From Pseudomonadota bacterium (lineage in GTDB: Bacteria > Desulfobacterota > Binatia > Binatales > Binataceae), in NCBI GenBank assembly GCA_021324855.1, contig JAJPIG010000005.1:1-64000 (forward strand): a stretch of DNA of 64,000 nt. Reading direction: 5' to 3'. Positions 35,933-44,658 of this stretch are shown here, in pieces. The number at the start of each line of letters is the position of its first letter. The stretch's first letter is position 1. The notes below the pieces were generated by a model, which had not been told where the DNA came from, ran no database searches, and saw only the letters and a list, made by a program, of their open reading frames with translations. The position numbers were made by a program, and so were the translations under genes.

Positions 35933-37186
35933 GTGACGCTTGAAGACGAGATCATTGGCCGGCTCAACTCCGTGCGCGAAGCGGCGCGCCGGCTTGCGCT
36001 CGCGCCGACCGAGCGCAAGAACGCGATGCTCACGAAGCTGGCCGGCGCGATAAAAAGTTCGGGCGCCGAAATAATCGCGGCGAACCGCCACGATGTCGAA
36101 GCGGCCGAACGCGCCGGCAACGGCAAGGCGTTCGTCGAGCGGTTGACGCTCAACGCTCAACGCGTCGCGGCGATGGCCCGCAGTGTCGAAGAGATCGCCA
36201 CGCTCCCTGACCCGGTCGGTGAGATAATTGAAAAATGGCAGCGGCCGAACGGGCTTGAGATCGCGAAGGTGCGGGTGCCGCTGGGCGTAATCGCGATCGT
36301 CTACGAATCGCGGCCCAACGTCACGATTGATGCGGCCGCGCTGACCCTCAAATCCGGTAACGGCGTGGTGCTGCGCGGCGGCAGCGAGGCGCTCAAGACC
36401 AACGTATGTCTCGCGCGGCTCGTGAGCGATGCGCTCAGAGCCGCCGGTTTGCCGCCCGATGCCGCGTTCTTCGTCGCGAACCCCGATCGCGAGGTGATTC
36501 AGGTTTTGAAGCGACAGCCCGCGCTGATCGATCTGATCATTCCGCGCGGCGGTCAGGCGCTGAAACGCGCGCTCGAAGGCTCCGCCGTGCCGCTGCTGCC
36601 GCATTTCGACGGCATCTGTCATACCTATGTCGATCGCGCGGCGGATCTCGCGATGGCGCAGGAGATCTGTTTCAACGCCAAGTGCAGCCGCCCCTCGGTC
36701 TGCAACGCAATGGAGAATCTGCTCGTGCACGCGACTATCGCGCGCGAGTTCCTGCCTGCGATGGCGCAGCGGTTTATCACGGAGGGCGTGGAGCTGCGCG
36801 GGTGCGAGCGGACGTGTGCGATCGTGCCTGATGCGCGCCCGGCGACCGAGGCCGATTGGGACACTGAGTATCTCGACCTGGTGCTCGCGATCCGGATCGT
36901 CGATTCGCTTGACGAAGCGATCGAGTTTATCTCGCGACACGGATCGCATCTGGCAGACGCGATCGTCACCAACGACGCGCAGGCGGCGGCGCGCTTTGAA
37001 CGCGAGGTCGATTCGGCTACGGTGTACGTCAATGCTTCGACGCGGTTCACCGACGGCTTCGAATTCGGTTTCGGCGCCGAAACGGGAATTTCGACCAATC
37101 GCCTTCATGCGCGCGGTCCGATGGGCCTGCGTGAGCTGACCACCTACAAATACGTGATTCATGGCCACGGACAGGTACGCATTTGA
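35933..37186 (+). CDS. proA: Gamma-glutamyl phosphate reductase
   Basis: Reduces glutamyl-5-phosphate with NADPH. 417 residues, GTG start behind GAGGAG. VPLGVIAIVYESRPNVTIDA, RGGSEALKTN and the catalytic cysteine in RPSVCNAMENLL are present. GFGAETGISTNRLHARGPMG marks the C-terminal end. Confidence 0.96.
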   Translation: MTLEDEIIGRLNSVREAARRLALAPTERKNAMLTKLAGAIKSSGAEIIAANRHDVEAAERAGNGKAFVERLTLNAQRVAAMARSVEEIATLPDPVGEIIEKWQRPNGLEIAKVRVPLGVIAIVYESRPNVTIDAAALTLKSGNGVVLRGGSEALKTNVCLARLVSDALRAAGLPPDAAFFVANPDREVIQVLKRQPALIDLIIPRGGQALKRALEGSAVPLLPHFDGICHTYVDRAADLAMAQEICFNAKCSRPSVCNAMENLLVHATIAREFLPAMAQRFITEGVELRGCERTCAIVPDARPATEADWDTEYLDLVLAIRIVDSLDEAIEFISRHGSHLADAIVTNDAQAAARFEREVDSATVYVNASTRFTDGFEFGFGAETGISTNRLHARGPMGLRELTTYKYVIHGHGQVRI

Positions 37187-37213
37187 CGGAACCGGCGGGG
37201 CATCGATAGCACG

Positions 37214-37858
37214 ATGCGCGTAGGGCTGTTCGGCGGCAGCTTCAATCCAATCCATTTCGGCCATCTGCGCTCCGCCGAGGAGGTTCGCGAGGCGCTTAAC
37301 CTCGATCTGATCTATTTCGTTCCCGCCGCCTCGCCGCCCCATAAAGTCGAAGGCGAGCTCGCTCCCGCGGAGCATCGGCTCGCGATGGTGCGGCTGGCGA
37401 CCAAGGGCAATCGTCACTTCATGGTTTCGGATACCGAGATTCGCCGCCTCGGACGATCGTACACCGTCGACACTACGCGCCATTTCCTTCAGACGCTCCG
37501 CCAGCCATCGACCTTGTTCCTGATGCTCGGCGCCGACCTGTTCGTCGATCTCGAAACCTGGAAGGAGGCGGCCACGCTGGTCACGCTCTGCAACCTCGTG
37601 GTGCACAGCCGGGTGGCGGCGGACGATACTGAATCGGGTCATCACGCGACCGTGGTTGCCGTTCTAAAACGCTTTGGTTACATTAAGCAGCAGGATCATT
37701 ACGTGCATCCGAGCGGTCAGACGCTGTCCTTCGTCGAAACCACGATCCTGCCAATCTCAGCCACGCTCATCCGTGATAAACTCCGCCGGAGGGAATCGAT
37801 TCGCTATCTGGTGCCCAATGATGTGCTGGATTATATCGAGCGTCATGGACTGTACTGA
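37214..37858 (+). CDS. nadD: Nicotinate-nucleotide adenylyltransferase
   Basis: Adenylates nicotinate mononucleotide in NAD synthesis. 214 residues: GLFGGSFNPIHFGHL holds the HxGH nucleotidyltransferase motif (residues 16-20). ILPISATLIRDKLRRRESIR is the ISATxxR motif. Twenty-eight bases after proA, fifteen before rsfS. Confidence 0.95.
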   Translation: MRVGLFGGSFNPIHFGHLRSAEEVREALNLDLIYFVPAASPPHKVEGELAPAEHRLAMVRLATKGNRHFMVSDTEIRRLGRSYTVDTTRHFLQTLRQPSTLFLMLGADLFVDLETWKEAATLVTLCNLVVHSRVAADDTESGHHATVVAVLKRFGYIKQQDHYVHPSGQTLSFVETTILPISATLIRDKLRRRESIRYLVPNDVLDYIERHGLY

Positions 37859-37873
37859 GAGCCGCCGATAGTT

Positions 37874-38284
37874 GTGAATTCGCGGGATAAGGCCATCGCC
37901 GCGGCAGAAGGCGCGCTCGATCGGAAGGCGTACGACGTGAAGGTGCTCGAAGTCGAGCATCTGAATTCGATCGCGGATTACTTCCTGATTGCGACCGGCC
38001 GTTCCGATGTTCAGGTGCAGGCCATCGCGCGCGGAATCGAAGAGCGGCTCGAACGCGAGGGCCTGCGTCCGATGTCAGTTGAAGGGTTGAATCTCGCTCA
38101 CTGGGTGGTGCTCGATTACGACGATGTCGTGATTCACATCTTCTTCGAACCGACCCGCGAATTTTACCGGCTCGAAGACAACTGGCTCGATGCGCGCGAG
38201 GTGAAGCTGCCGGAGCCGTGGCATTCGCAGGCGCGCGATCTTCGCCTGCGCGGCGGCCCCGCCCACGCCGGCTATCATGCCTGA
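37874..38284 (+). CDS. rsfS: Ribosomal silencing factor RsfS
   Basis: Binds L14 and blocks subunit joining when nutrients are low. 136 residues from GTG; the core VLEVEHLNSIADYFLIATGRSDVQVQAIA and GLNLAHWVVLDYDDVVIHIF is typical. Gene order nadD-rsfS is common. The last 10 bases overlap the converging methyltransferase gene. Confidence 0.95.
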   Translation: MNSRDKAIAAAEGALDRKAYDVKVLEVEHLNSIADYFLIATGRSDVQVQAIARGIEERLEREGLRPMSVEGLNLAHWVVLDYDDVVIHIFFEPTREFYRLEDNWLDAREVKLPEPWHSQARDLRLRGGPAHAGYHA

Positions 38285-39414
38285 CCCCGGCATACGAAGA
38301 TCTCGGCGAAAGCACCGAGAATCGAGACCTTCAATACCCGCTCGGGCGCGATCGCGCGATCGGCGATAAGCTCCCGCATCAGCGCGCGCTCCCCCGTCAG
38401 CATCACCATCCGTCCGCCCGGCGCAAGCACGCGCTTGAACTCCTCGATCAGCCGTGGATAAAGACGGCGGTTGTCGCGATGCGATCCGAATTTCATTCCC
38501 CATGGCAGGTTGGTGACGATCGCGCTCACGCTGCGGTCCGCGAGCGGCATCGCAACCGCATCCCAAACGCGTAGCTCGATCGGTTTGTAGCGCGGGCCGA
38601 CGTTGAGCCGCGCCGCCGCCAGCGCCTCGGAATCGTGATCGCCGCCGAGCAGCAGCTTGTAGCGTCCGAGTTCTGCGCGCTCGATCAGGATCGTTCCGAT
38701 GCCGCACGCCGGATCGAGCACCACATCGTCATCGCGGGGCCCGGAGAGCCAGGCGAGCGCCGCGGCGACTGCAGGACGCAGCGAGCCCGGCCGATCAGCG
38801 ATCTTGTATTCGCGATGGCGCATGCGATCGTCGCTCAACCGGAGCATTGCGATGAATTCATCGCCGATGAGCGTCGCCCAGATTTCGAGGTCGGCGCGCT
38901 CCTCGTCAAGATGCCATGCGTGGTCGGCGCGTTCGATGACGCCCTTGTCGACGGCGCGCTTAAAATCCACGCGGCGAAACTCGTGCTCCCCCGCCATCCG
39001 CGCGACGACGCGGAATCGCAATCGCCGTCCGGAGCGGCTCCCGGGCATTAAGCGCGTCCTCGCCTGCAACGCCCATTCCAAATGCCATGTGTCGCGGACG
39101 GCCGCACGGACCGCTTCGAGGTCGCCATCAATCGCACGACGATAAGCCATGACCGCGAACAGATCTTCAGCGCATCGGAGTTTCAGCAGCGCCGGCGAGC
39201 ATCGCGCGGTGAAGATGCCGAGCCCCGAGCGCTCAGGCATCACACGGTCGGTGAGCGGGCGTGCCCCAGGAATTCGCGCCGCGGCTTCTTCAAGCGCGAT
39301 TCCTTCAAGCCCGGGCTGCGTCTGAATGGCGTAGAGATCGGCGCCCAACCGGAGCGCGCGTCCGGCAGGATGCGCATCGGTCGTTGCGGCGGTCGGTTTT
39401 TCGGAGCGAGGCAA
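38275..39414 (-). CDS. THUMP-type RNA methyltransferase (RlmL/Trm14-like)
   Basis: 379 residues. An N-terminal THUMP-like RNA-binding region (about 30-170) is followed by a Rossmann methyltransferase: DDDVVLDPACGIGTILIERAE (SAM motif I) and TNLPWGMKFGS, the (N/D)PP(Y/F)-like catalytic motif in its NLPWG variant used by N2-guanine methylases. tRNA or rRNA G is the expected target. Its 3' end overlaps rsfS by 10 bp in tail-to-tail arrangement. Only 25 bp precede the efp stop on the same strand. Confidence 0.85.
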   Translation of the reverse strand: MPRSEKPTAATTDAHPAGRALRLGADLYAIQTQPGLEGIALEEAAARIPGARPLTDRVMPERSGLGIFTARCSPALLKLRCAEDLFAVMAYRRAIDGDLEAVRAAVRDTWHLEWALQARTRLMPGSRSGRRLRFRVVARMAGEHEFRRVDFKRAVDKGVIERADHAWHLDEERADLEIWATLIGDEFIAMLRLSDDRMRHREYKIADRPGSLRPAVAAALAWLSGPRDDDVVLDPACGIGTILIERAELGRYKLLLGGDHDSEALAAARLNVGPRYKPIELRVWDAVAMPLADRSVSAIVTNLPWGMKFGSHRDNRRLYPRLIEEFKRVLAPGGRMVMLTGERALMRELIADRAIAPERVLKVSILGAFAEIFVCRGQA

Positions 39415-39439
39415 GGACCAGACCGGTCCTGACGGCGAT

Positions 39440-40003
39440 CTATTTCGCGCGCGCCACGTACTCGTGCGTCTCGGTGTTGATCGTGATCAGGTCGCCTTCG
39501 GAGACGAAGTGCGGCACCTGCACGACCAGTCCCGTCTCGGTTGTCGCCGGCTTGAGCGTGTTGGTCACGGCCGCGGTTTTGATTCCCGGGTCGGTCTGCG
39601 TCACGCGCAGATCGATGGTCTTGGGCGGCCGCACGTTGAGCGGTGTGGTCTCGTAAAACTCGACCTCGACCTTGAGGTTGGGGGTGAGAAACGGCAGCAC
39701 GTCTTCGATCAATTCGCCCGGAATCGCGATCTGATCGAAGGTTTCAGTATTCATGAAATGGTACTGGTCGCCGTCCGCGTAGAGGAACTCCATCTCGACC
39801 TGACTCAGGATGATCCGCTCGACGCGATCTTCCGAGCGGAACCGGTTCTCGGTCTGCGAGCCGGTCTTGAGGTTGCGCAGCTTGGTTTGCACCATCCCGC
39901 GCCAGTTACCCGGTGTGATGTGGCTGATGGTCATCACGCGCCAGAGATCCTTGTTGTACTCGATCACGAATCCCGGACGAAGCTGGGTGGCCTGAATCAA
40001 CAT
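39440..40003 (-). CDS. efp: Elongation factor P
   Basis: Rescues ribosomes stalled at polyproline. 187 residues in three OB-like domains (KOW/EF-P N, central, C-terminal with GLVVQVPHFVSEGDLITINT). The domain I loop tip is TPGNWRGMVQ, so the residue that is Lys34 (beta-lysylated), Arg32 (rhamnosylated) or Lys in other groups is Asn here. No EpmA, EarP or YmfI-like modifier is visible in the window. Probably in operon with the methyltransferase. Confidence 0.95.
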   Translation of the reverse strand: MLIQATQLRPGFVIEYNKDLWRVMTISHITPGNWRGMVQTKLRNLKTGSQTENRFRSEDRVERIILSQVEMEFLYADGDQYHFMNTETFDQIAIPGELIEDVLPFLTPNLKVEVEFYETTPLNVRPPKTIDLRVTQTDPGIKTAAVTNTLKPATTETGLVVQVPHFVSEGDLITINTETHEYVARAK

Positions 40004-40078
40004 AATTTCAATCTAATCACGAAGAGGCTGTCGGGAGCATCAACCCTAACGGATGGCGGCCGGGCATTCAAGTATCGA

Positions 40079-41557
40079 TCACGGCAACAAGCGCTGCCAC
40101 CAGGGCATGTTCGGCGGCGGATAGCCGTTGCCATAGCCGCCATAGCCGTAGCCGTATGGCGATCGATAACCGTACGGATTGTTGTAGCCGTACGGGTTTG
40201 CATATGGATTGCCATACGGGTACGGATTCCCCGCGTATGGATTTGCGTAAGGACTCGCGCCGTAGACATACGGGTTCGCGCCATAAACGTAAGGATTCAC
40301 GACCAAGGGCGTCGTTCCGTAGAGCGGAGCGGAGCCGGCGCTTCCCAGATCGACCGAGGTCTCGACGAAATTGCCGCCAACCCCGTAAGCGCGGATTGTC
40401 GCTTCGCTGCCCAGCATCTGAAACGTGGTATCAAAGCTGATCGCGCCGGAGCCGCGGCTGATGGGAATCGTTTGCGCGAGCCGCCCATCGACGTAAACGC
40501 CGGCCCGCCGCACGCCGCTACCGACAATCTGACCCGTCACTTCGTAGCGCCGTGGAATCGCGCTCACCTGGTTCACGCTTAGAAGATTGATTTGAACTCC
40601 TGCGAGCACCCCGGGATTGTAATTCGGCGGACGCGCCGGGATCGCGCTCGGGATCACCGCAGTGTTGCTGGACTCCAGCGAGGGCGCCGCAACAGCCGTG
40701 CCGGTATCGGCCCCGGCTGAGGCCGGCGAATCGCCGCGCATCACCTCGACGCCGGACGCCGACGCCACCTCCGCTGGAGATTCAAGCATCGCTTCGCTGC
40801 TGCGCCCGTTTTGATCATACACGCGCAACACCATTCCCGGCTGCACGCCAGTCAGCTTGAGATCAAAGTTGACGCGTTGCTCGCCGACGATGCGATCGAG
40901 ATGTAGCGCCTGAAGTCGATGCCGGCCGGAATAGATTCCAGCCGATTTCAGATTCGTTCCCGCGAACCATCCTTTGACTTGGAGCGCGCCACCCTCCCGG
41001 GTGCGCGACGTGATTGCGACCTGCGGTCCACCGTTGAGACTCGCCGCGGAAGCGGCCAGTCCCGACGGTGGCGCCGATGCCCCGGATGACGGGCCGGATG
41101 CGGCGGTATCTACCGCCGGCGGACCGGCGGTAGATACCGCCACGTTCGGCTTCACCTCCGCGGCGAGCGAATCGAGCGCGCTCTTAAGCGCGCGCCATCG
41201 CGATGCGGCGGCGGCGTCCGGATGCGCGCTGAGCGCGCCGTCGACCGCGGCCCTGTCGGCCGCAAGCGACGCCATCGCGCTTGCTGCGCCGCTCTGATCA
41301 CCGCGCTTCAGTGCGGTGGCCAAAGTCTGCGCATCGCCGGCGAATCCCGCCACCGGTCCGACGAGCGGATTCGAGCCTGAACCGCTGATACTGTTAAGGA
41401 ACGCGAAAGCTTGATCGCTAAGATGACTCGCAGCAGCTGCCGGTTCGGAAGCGGCCCACGCCAACCCTCCGATTAGTCCGGCCAGCGCGAGCACGGCGAG
41501 GATTACCCGCACCTGTTGCCATCGCCCCCCCGCCGAGACGTGCCGGATCCAATTCAT
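40079..41557 (-). CDS. Hypothetical envelope protein with Tyr/Pro/Gly/Asn-rich repeat tail
   Basis: 492 residues: N-terminal membrane anchor (about 17-35, VILAVLALAGLIGGLAWA), an Ala/Ser-rich region, beta-type stretches (residues about 170-410), and a tail from about residue 417 made of NPYVYGANPYVYGASPYANP-type units ending NMPWWQRLLP. The tail resembles secreted adhesive or structural low-complexity proteins, not an enzyme. Function unknown. It is 9 nt after a small membrane protein gene. An 18-bp palindrome lies within it. Confidence 0.65.
   Translation of the reverse strand: MNWIRHVSAGGRWQQVRVILAVLALAGLIGGLAWAASEPAAAASHLSDQAFAFLNSISGSGSNPLVGPVAGFAGDAQTLATALKRGDQSGAASAMASLAADRAAVDGALSAHPDAAAASRWRALKSALDSLAAEVKPNVAVSTAGPPAVDTAASGPSSGASAPPSGLAASAASLNGGPQVAITSRTREGGALQVKGWFAGTNLKSAGIYSGRHRLQALHLDRIVGEQRVNFDLKLTGVQPGMVLRVYDQNGRSSEAMLESPAEVASASGVEVMRGDSPASAGADTGTAVAAPSLESSNTAVIPSAIPARPPNYNPGVLAGVQINLLSVNQVSAIPRRYEVTGQIVGSGVRRAGVYVDGRLAQTIPISRGSGAISFDTTFQMLGSEATIRAYGVGGNFVETSVDLGSAGSAPLYGTTPLVVNPYVYGANPYVYGASPYANPYAGNPYPYGNPYANPYGYNNPYGYRSPYGYGYGGYGNGYPPPNMPWWQRLLP
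40085..40310 (-). repeat. Short tandem repeats encoding the (N/S)PYxYG tail
   Basis: Degenerate 12-24 bp units encode alternating NPY/YG motifs, about 75 codons in length. The reading frame is kept although the DNA varies, so the repeat is selected at protein level. Confidence 0.75.
41102..41141. repeat. Perfect 18-bp inverted repeat, 4-nt spacer, inside a gene
   Basis: GGCGGTATCTACCGCCGG, spacer CGGA, then its exact reverse complement. It lies in the Ala/Ser/Pro-rich part of the 40079-41557 gene, encoding AVSTAGPPAVDTA. Confidence 0.95.
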
Positions 41558-41566
41558 GCCTGGGTT

Positions 41567-41719
41567 TCAATTCTGGCCCGTTCGCTGCGGCTCCTTGTAG
41601 CGCGCGACCACGAGCTTGATCTGGCGCGAGAGTTTCAGAAAAACTTCGCCCTCGTCATAAACGAACAGGATTACAGTAATCGCAATCCCAATAATCACCC
41701 CGAAAATGAAGGCACCCAT
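41567..41719 (-). CDS. Small single-pass membrane protein
   Basis: 50 residues: MGAFIFGVIIGIAITVILFV is a membrane helix, followed by acidic YDEGEVF and a basic tail (SRQIKLVVARYKEPQR). The start is the ATG at 41719, with a weak ribosome site; a longer frame further up is shadow of the divergent ygfZ. It ends 9 nt before the repeat-tail protein gene and probably shares its promoter. No family is recognised. Confidence 0.55.
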   Translation of the reverse strand: MGAFIFGVIIGIAITVILFVYDEGEVFLKLSRQIKLVVARYKEPQRTGQN

Positions 41720-41881
41720 ATAGTCGGCCCTCCCGTGGACCGTCTGAGTATACGAAAATGCGCCGCGCGATAGAACAACTCGTCTCGCACCCAGCCGGAG
41801 CCATAGCACCGGACCGCGTTGTCGTCGCCGGTTCGGGTTTGTTAATTTTAAATTGTTAATATCGATCTTCACGGCGATGAG

Positions 41882-42877
41882 ATGACTCACGAACCCGACC
41901 CGGTCGCTACCGCGGCCGTCGATGGCCGTATCTATCGCGCGATCCACGCCGGCGCAGCATGGCGGATACTCGACGATCGCGCCCTGGTTCGTGTGATCGG
42001 CAGCGACCGCGTCAGCTTTCTCCATGGGATGCTGAGCAACGACGTTCGCGGGATGCAACCCGGCGATGCCGCCCCGGCGCTGGTGCTCAACGAGCGCGCT
42101 CATGTAATCGCGGACCTGTTCGTCTATGCCGAGCCCGACGACTTCCTCATCGAGATCGATCGCGAGCTCTGGCCGCGCGCCCGCGCGCATCTGGAACGCT
42201 TGCTCGTCGCCGATGACGTCGAATTCGAGGAACTCGCAGATTGGACCGTGCTCGATGTCGAGGGTCCGCGCGCGGTCGAACTTGTCAGCCGTACGCATCC
42301 GCAGATCGCCGCGCTCGACTTGTGGCGCTTCGTTTCGGACGGTGATCTCAGAATCGCACATCTGCCGCGTTACGATTGGCCCGCAGTGACCGCGCTCGGC
42401 AATCGCAAGTCGATTGCCGCCGTCGTTCACGAACTGGAAGCGCACGCGCCCGAGGCTCAGAAAGCGGATGCGGCGGCGTTCGAAACGTTGCGCGTCGAAC
42501 GCGGTCTTGCCCGCGTCGGAATCGATACCGGCGAGAAGACCCTGGCGCTCGAAGCGCGCTTCGAGCGCGCCATTTCCCTCAACAAGGGATGCTACGTTGG
42601 GCAGGAGACGCTCGAGCGCGCGACTGCGCACGGTTCGCTCAAAAAGAAATTATTTGGTCTGCGGCTGGTTTGCGGCACGCCGCCGGCGATCGGCGCAGTG
42701 GTGGAACTCGACGGTCACGAGGTTGGAACTATCACCAGCGTCGCCTCATCGCCCGGCCAAGGGACGCTTGGGTTGGGGATAATCCATCATAGCGCATGGG
42801 CGCCGGGTACCGCGGTCATGATAAAGGATTCGGCAGGGGCGCGGCCGGCGACGGTGAGCGATCTGCCCTTCAAGTAG
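41882..42877 (+). CDS. ygfZ: YgfZ/GcvT-fold tetrahydrofolate-binding protein
   Basis: 331 residues of aminomethyltransferase-like fold. The signature KGCYVGQETLERATAHG is that of YgfZ, which supports Fe-S enzyme repair or assembly; the cysteine is essential there. IGSDRVSFLHGMLSNDV is the GcvT-like start. It precedes the small desulforedoxin-like gene by 17 bp, a plausible joint role in iron-sulfur or redox handling. Confidence 0.9.
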   Translation: MTHEPDPVATAAVDGRIYRAIHAGAAWRILDDRALVRVIGSDRVSFLHGMLSNDVRGMQPGDAAPALVLNERAHVIADLFVYAEPDDFLIEIDRELWPRARAHLERLLVADDVEFEELADWTVLDVEGPRAVELVSRTHPQIAALDLWRFVSDGDLRIAHLPRYDWPAVTALGNRKSIAAVVHELEAHAPEAQKADAAAFETLRVERGLARVGIDTGEKTLALEARFERAISLNKGCYVGQETLERATAHGSLKKKLFGLRLVCGTPPAIGAVVELDGHEVGTITSVASSPGQGTLGLGIIHHSAWAPGTAVMIKDSAGARPATVSDLPFK

Positions 42878-42894
42878 TACTTTAAGGAGCATCG

Positions 42895-43038
42895 ATGTCG
42901 AACGCTTTGGGCAAACGTTATCAATGCGAGAAGTGCGGCACTGAGGTGTTGTGCAACAAAGCCGGCGATGGCGTGGTCGAGTGCTGCGACGCGCCGATGA
43001 AGCTGAAGGAAGCCAAACCCCTGCCCTCTTCCGACTGA
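42895..43038 (+). CDS. Desulforedoxin-like small iron protein, copy 1
   Basis: 47 residues. A rubredoxin-type site is made by YQCEKCG (Cys11, Cys14) and VECCDAPM (Cys30, Cys31), spaced as in desulforedoxin, where four Cys bind one iron. There is also an extra Cys20. AAGGAG at 42883-42888 lies 6 nt before the ATG. It resembles the N-terminal domain of desulfoferrodoxin. It is a paralogue of the 47785 gene. Role in electron transfer is inferred. Confidence 0.8.
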   Translation: MSNALGKRYQCEKCGTEVLCNKAGDGVVECCDAPMKLKEAKPLPSSD

Positions 43039-43112
43039 CCTCGTCTGGTTGCGGGTTCGGCTGGCGGCGCGTGAGGATCGCTGGCGGAGGATGCGGCGGG
43101 GGGGTGCTGAAG

Positions 43113-44657
43113 ATGGAAAAGGCTGACCTGGTTCTGCACGAAGGGCAGATTCTCGGACATCCGGACAGCGACTCGGTCGCGGTAACCGCAGGCACGATCG
43201 TCGCCTGCGGTCTGTTCTCCGATCTCAAGGGGTTGGTCGGCCCGCGCACCCACCTTATCCGACTGGCGGGCCGCACCGTGGCGCCCGGGCTCGTCGATTC
43301 GCATCTGCACTTCCTCGAGGCCGCCGCGGCTGCCACCGGAGTATCAATCTGGCGCTGCCGGACGATTCCTGATCTGCTCGCCGGCCTGCGCATCGCTGCC
43401 AGCAAGACGCCGCCCGGCAACTGGCTCCGGGCCTTCGGATGCGATGAGGCGTTGATGCACGAGCGGCGCGGCCCGACCCTTGCCGAACTGGATCAGGCGG
43501 TGCCGCGCAATCCTCTGCGATTGCGGCATTCTACGCTTCATGCGTCATGGCTCAATTCGCGGGCGCTCAAACATTTCAAGCTCGATGGCGCGGAAGTAAA
43601 AACGCCGCCGGGCGGCTTCATCGAAAGCGATGCGAACGGACGCCCGACCGGATTGGTCGTCGGCATGGAAGAGGCAATCAGCGCCGGACTGCCGCTGGTC
43701 ACTGCCGCCGAGCTTGAATCTCGCGCACGCACCTTCAGCCGCGAGCTTGCGTCGGCGGGCGTGACCGCTTTCACCGATGCGACCGTTCGCAACGGTCCCG
43801 ACGAAGTTAAGCTGTTCGCCAAGCTCGCCGCCGGCGCGGCAATCTCGCAGCGCATCGGCGTGATGGTCGGGGCGCGGTATCTGGAGACTGCGGAACAATC
43901 GGCCGTGGCGGCATCCCAGGCCGGGATGCGCATCGCAGGAATCAAGTTCATGCCGGGGGTGTCCTACGGCGCGGGCCCGATCGCGCGGCGGGTCGCGACG
44001 GCACTCGCGCGCGGCTTCGATTGCGCGTTTCATGTGACCGAAGTCGAGGATCTCGAATGGGCGCTGACGGCGATCGAGGAGGCGCACTCGAGTTTCGGCG
44101 CGAGCGCGGCCGCCGTCTGCCGCATCGAGCACGGCGGCATGATACCGGCTGATTACATCGACCGGGTTGCCGCGACCGGGGCGTGGGTCGTGACCAATCC
44201 CGGCTTCATCTATTATCGCGGCGCCAAGTACCTCGATGAGCCCGGGCTCTGGCCTTCGCTCTATCGCGCGCGAAGCCTGGCAGCGGCGGGAATCAATCTC
44301 GCCGGCGGGACAGATGCGCCGGTGACGCCCGCGCGTCCGCTGGCGGCGATGGCGGCAGCGATCGCTCGAGCGTCGCTCGAGGGTGATCAAATTGCGGTCG
44401 AGGAAGCGCTCGCTCCATCCGACGCACTCGCCCTGTTCACAGTCCACGGTGCGCGCCTCGCCCGACTGGTTGCGGGCACGATCGCGATCGGCAGTCTCGC
44501 CGATCTGATCGTGGTGCCGAAGTCGCCGCTCGAGCTGGGCGCATCCGATTTGCACAATCTGCCGGTCGACATCACGATTATCGGCGGGCGGGTGGTCTAC
44601 GAGCGGGGCCGGCCGGCGATCGCCAGCGTTTCCAGCGCGGAGCTCCATTCGGTCTGA
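43113..44657 (+). CDS. Amidohydrolase family 3 (YtcJ-like) metal hydrolase
   Basis: 514 residues. The N-terminal metal site is VAPGLVDSHLHFLE; a beta-barrel lysine/His region (CAFHVTEVEDLEWA) and the last Asp (GGTDAPVTPARPLA) follow, as in amidohydrolase 3. Substrate is unknown; it may release an acid or amide feeding the CoA enzymes behind it. ATG at 43113 is chosen because the upstream frame overlaps the desulforedoxin gene. Confidence 0.86.
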   Translation: MEKADLVLHEGQILGHPDSDSVAVTAGTIVACGLFSDLKGLVGPRTHLIRLAGRTVAPGLVDSHLHFLEAAAAATGVSIWRCRTIPDLLAGLRIAASKTPPGNWLRAFGCDEALMHERRGPTLAELDQAVPRNPLRLRHSTLHASWLNSRALKHFKLDGAEVKTPPGGFIESDANGRPTGLVVGMEEAISAGLPLVTAAELESRARTFSRELASAGVTAFTDATVRNGPDEVKLFAKLAAGAAISQRIGVMVGARYLETAEQSAVAASQAGMRIAGIKFMPGVSYGAGPIARRVATALARGFDCAFHVTEVEDLEWALTAIEEAHSSFGASAAAVCRIEHGGMIPADYIDRVAATGAWVVTNPGFIYYRGAKYLDEPGLWPSLYRARSLAAAGINLAGGTDAPVTPARPLAAMAAAIARASLEGDQIAVEEALAPSDALALFTVHGARLARLVAGTIAIGSLADLIVVPKSPLELGASDLHNLPVDITIIGGRVVYERGRPAIASVSSAELHSV

Positions 44658-44658
44658 A

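Noticed and set aside
35894-37645. 583-codon frame opposite proA and nadD
   Set aside because: It overlaps two certain genes on the other strand and has only composition-driven residues.
40085-40310. Repeated short motifs as a CRISPR or REP cluster
   Set aside because: They code for a periodic protein tail and vary at codon third positions.
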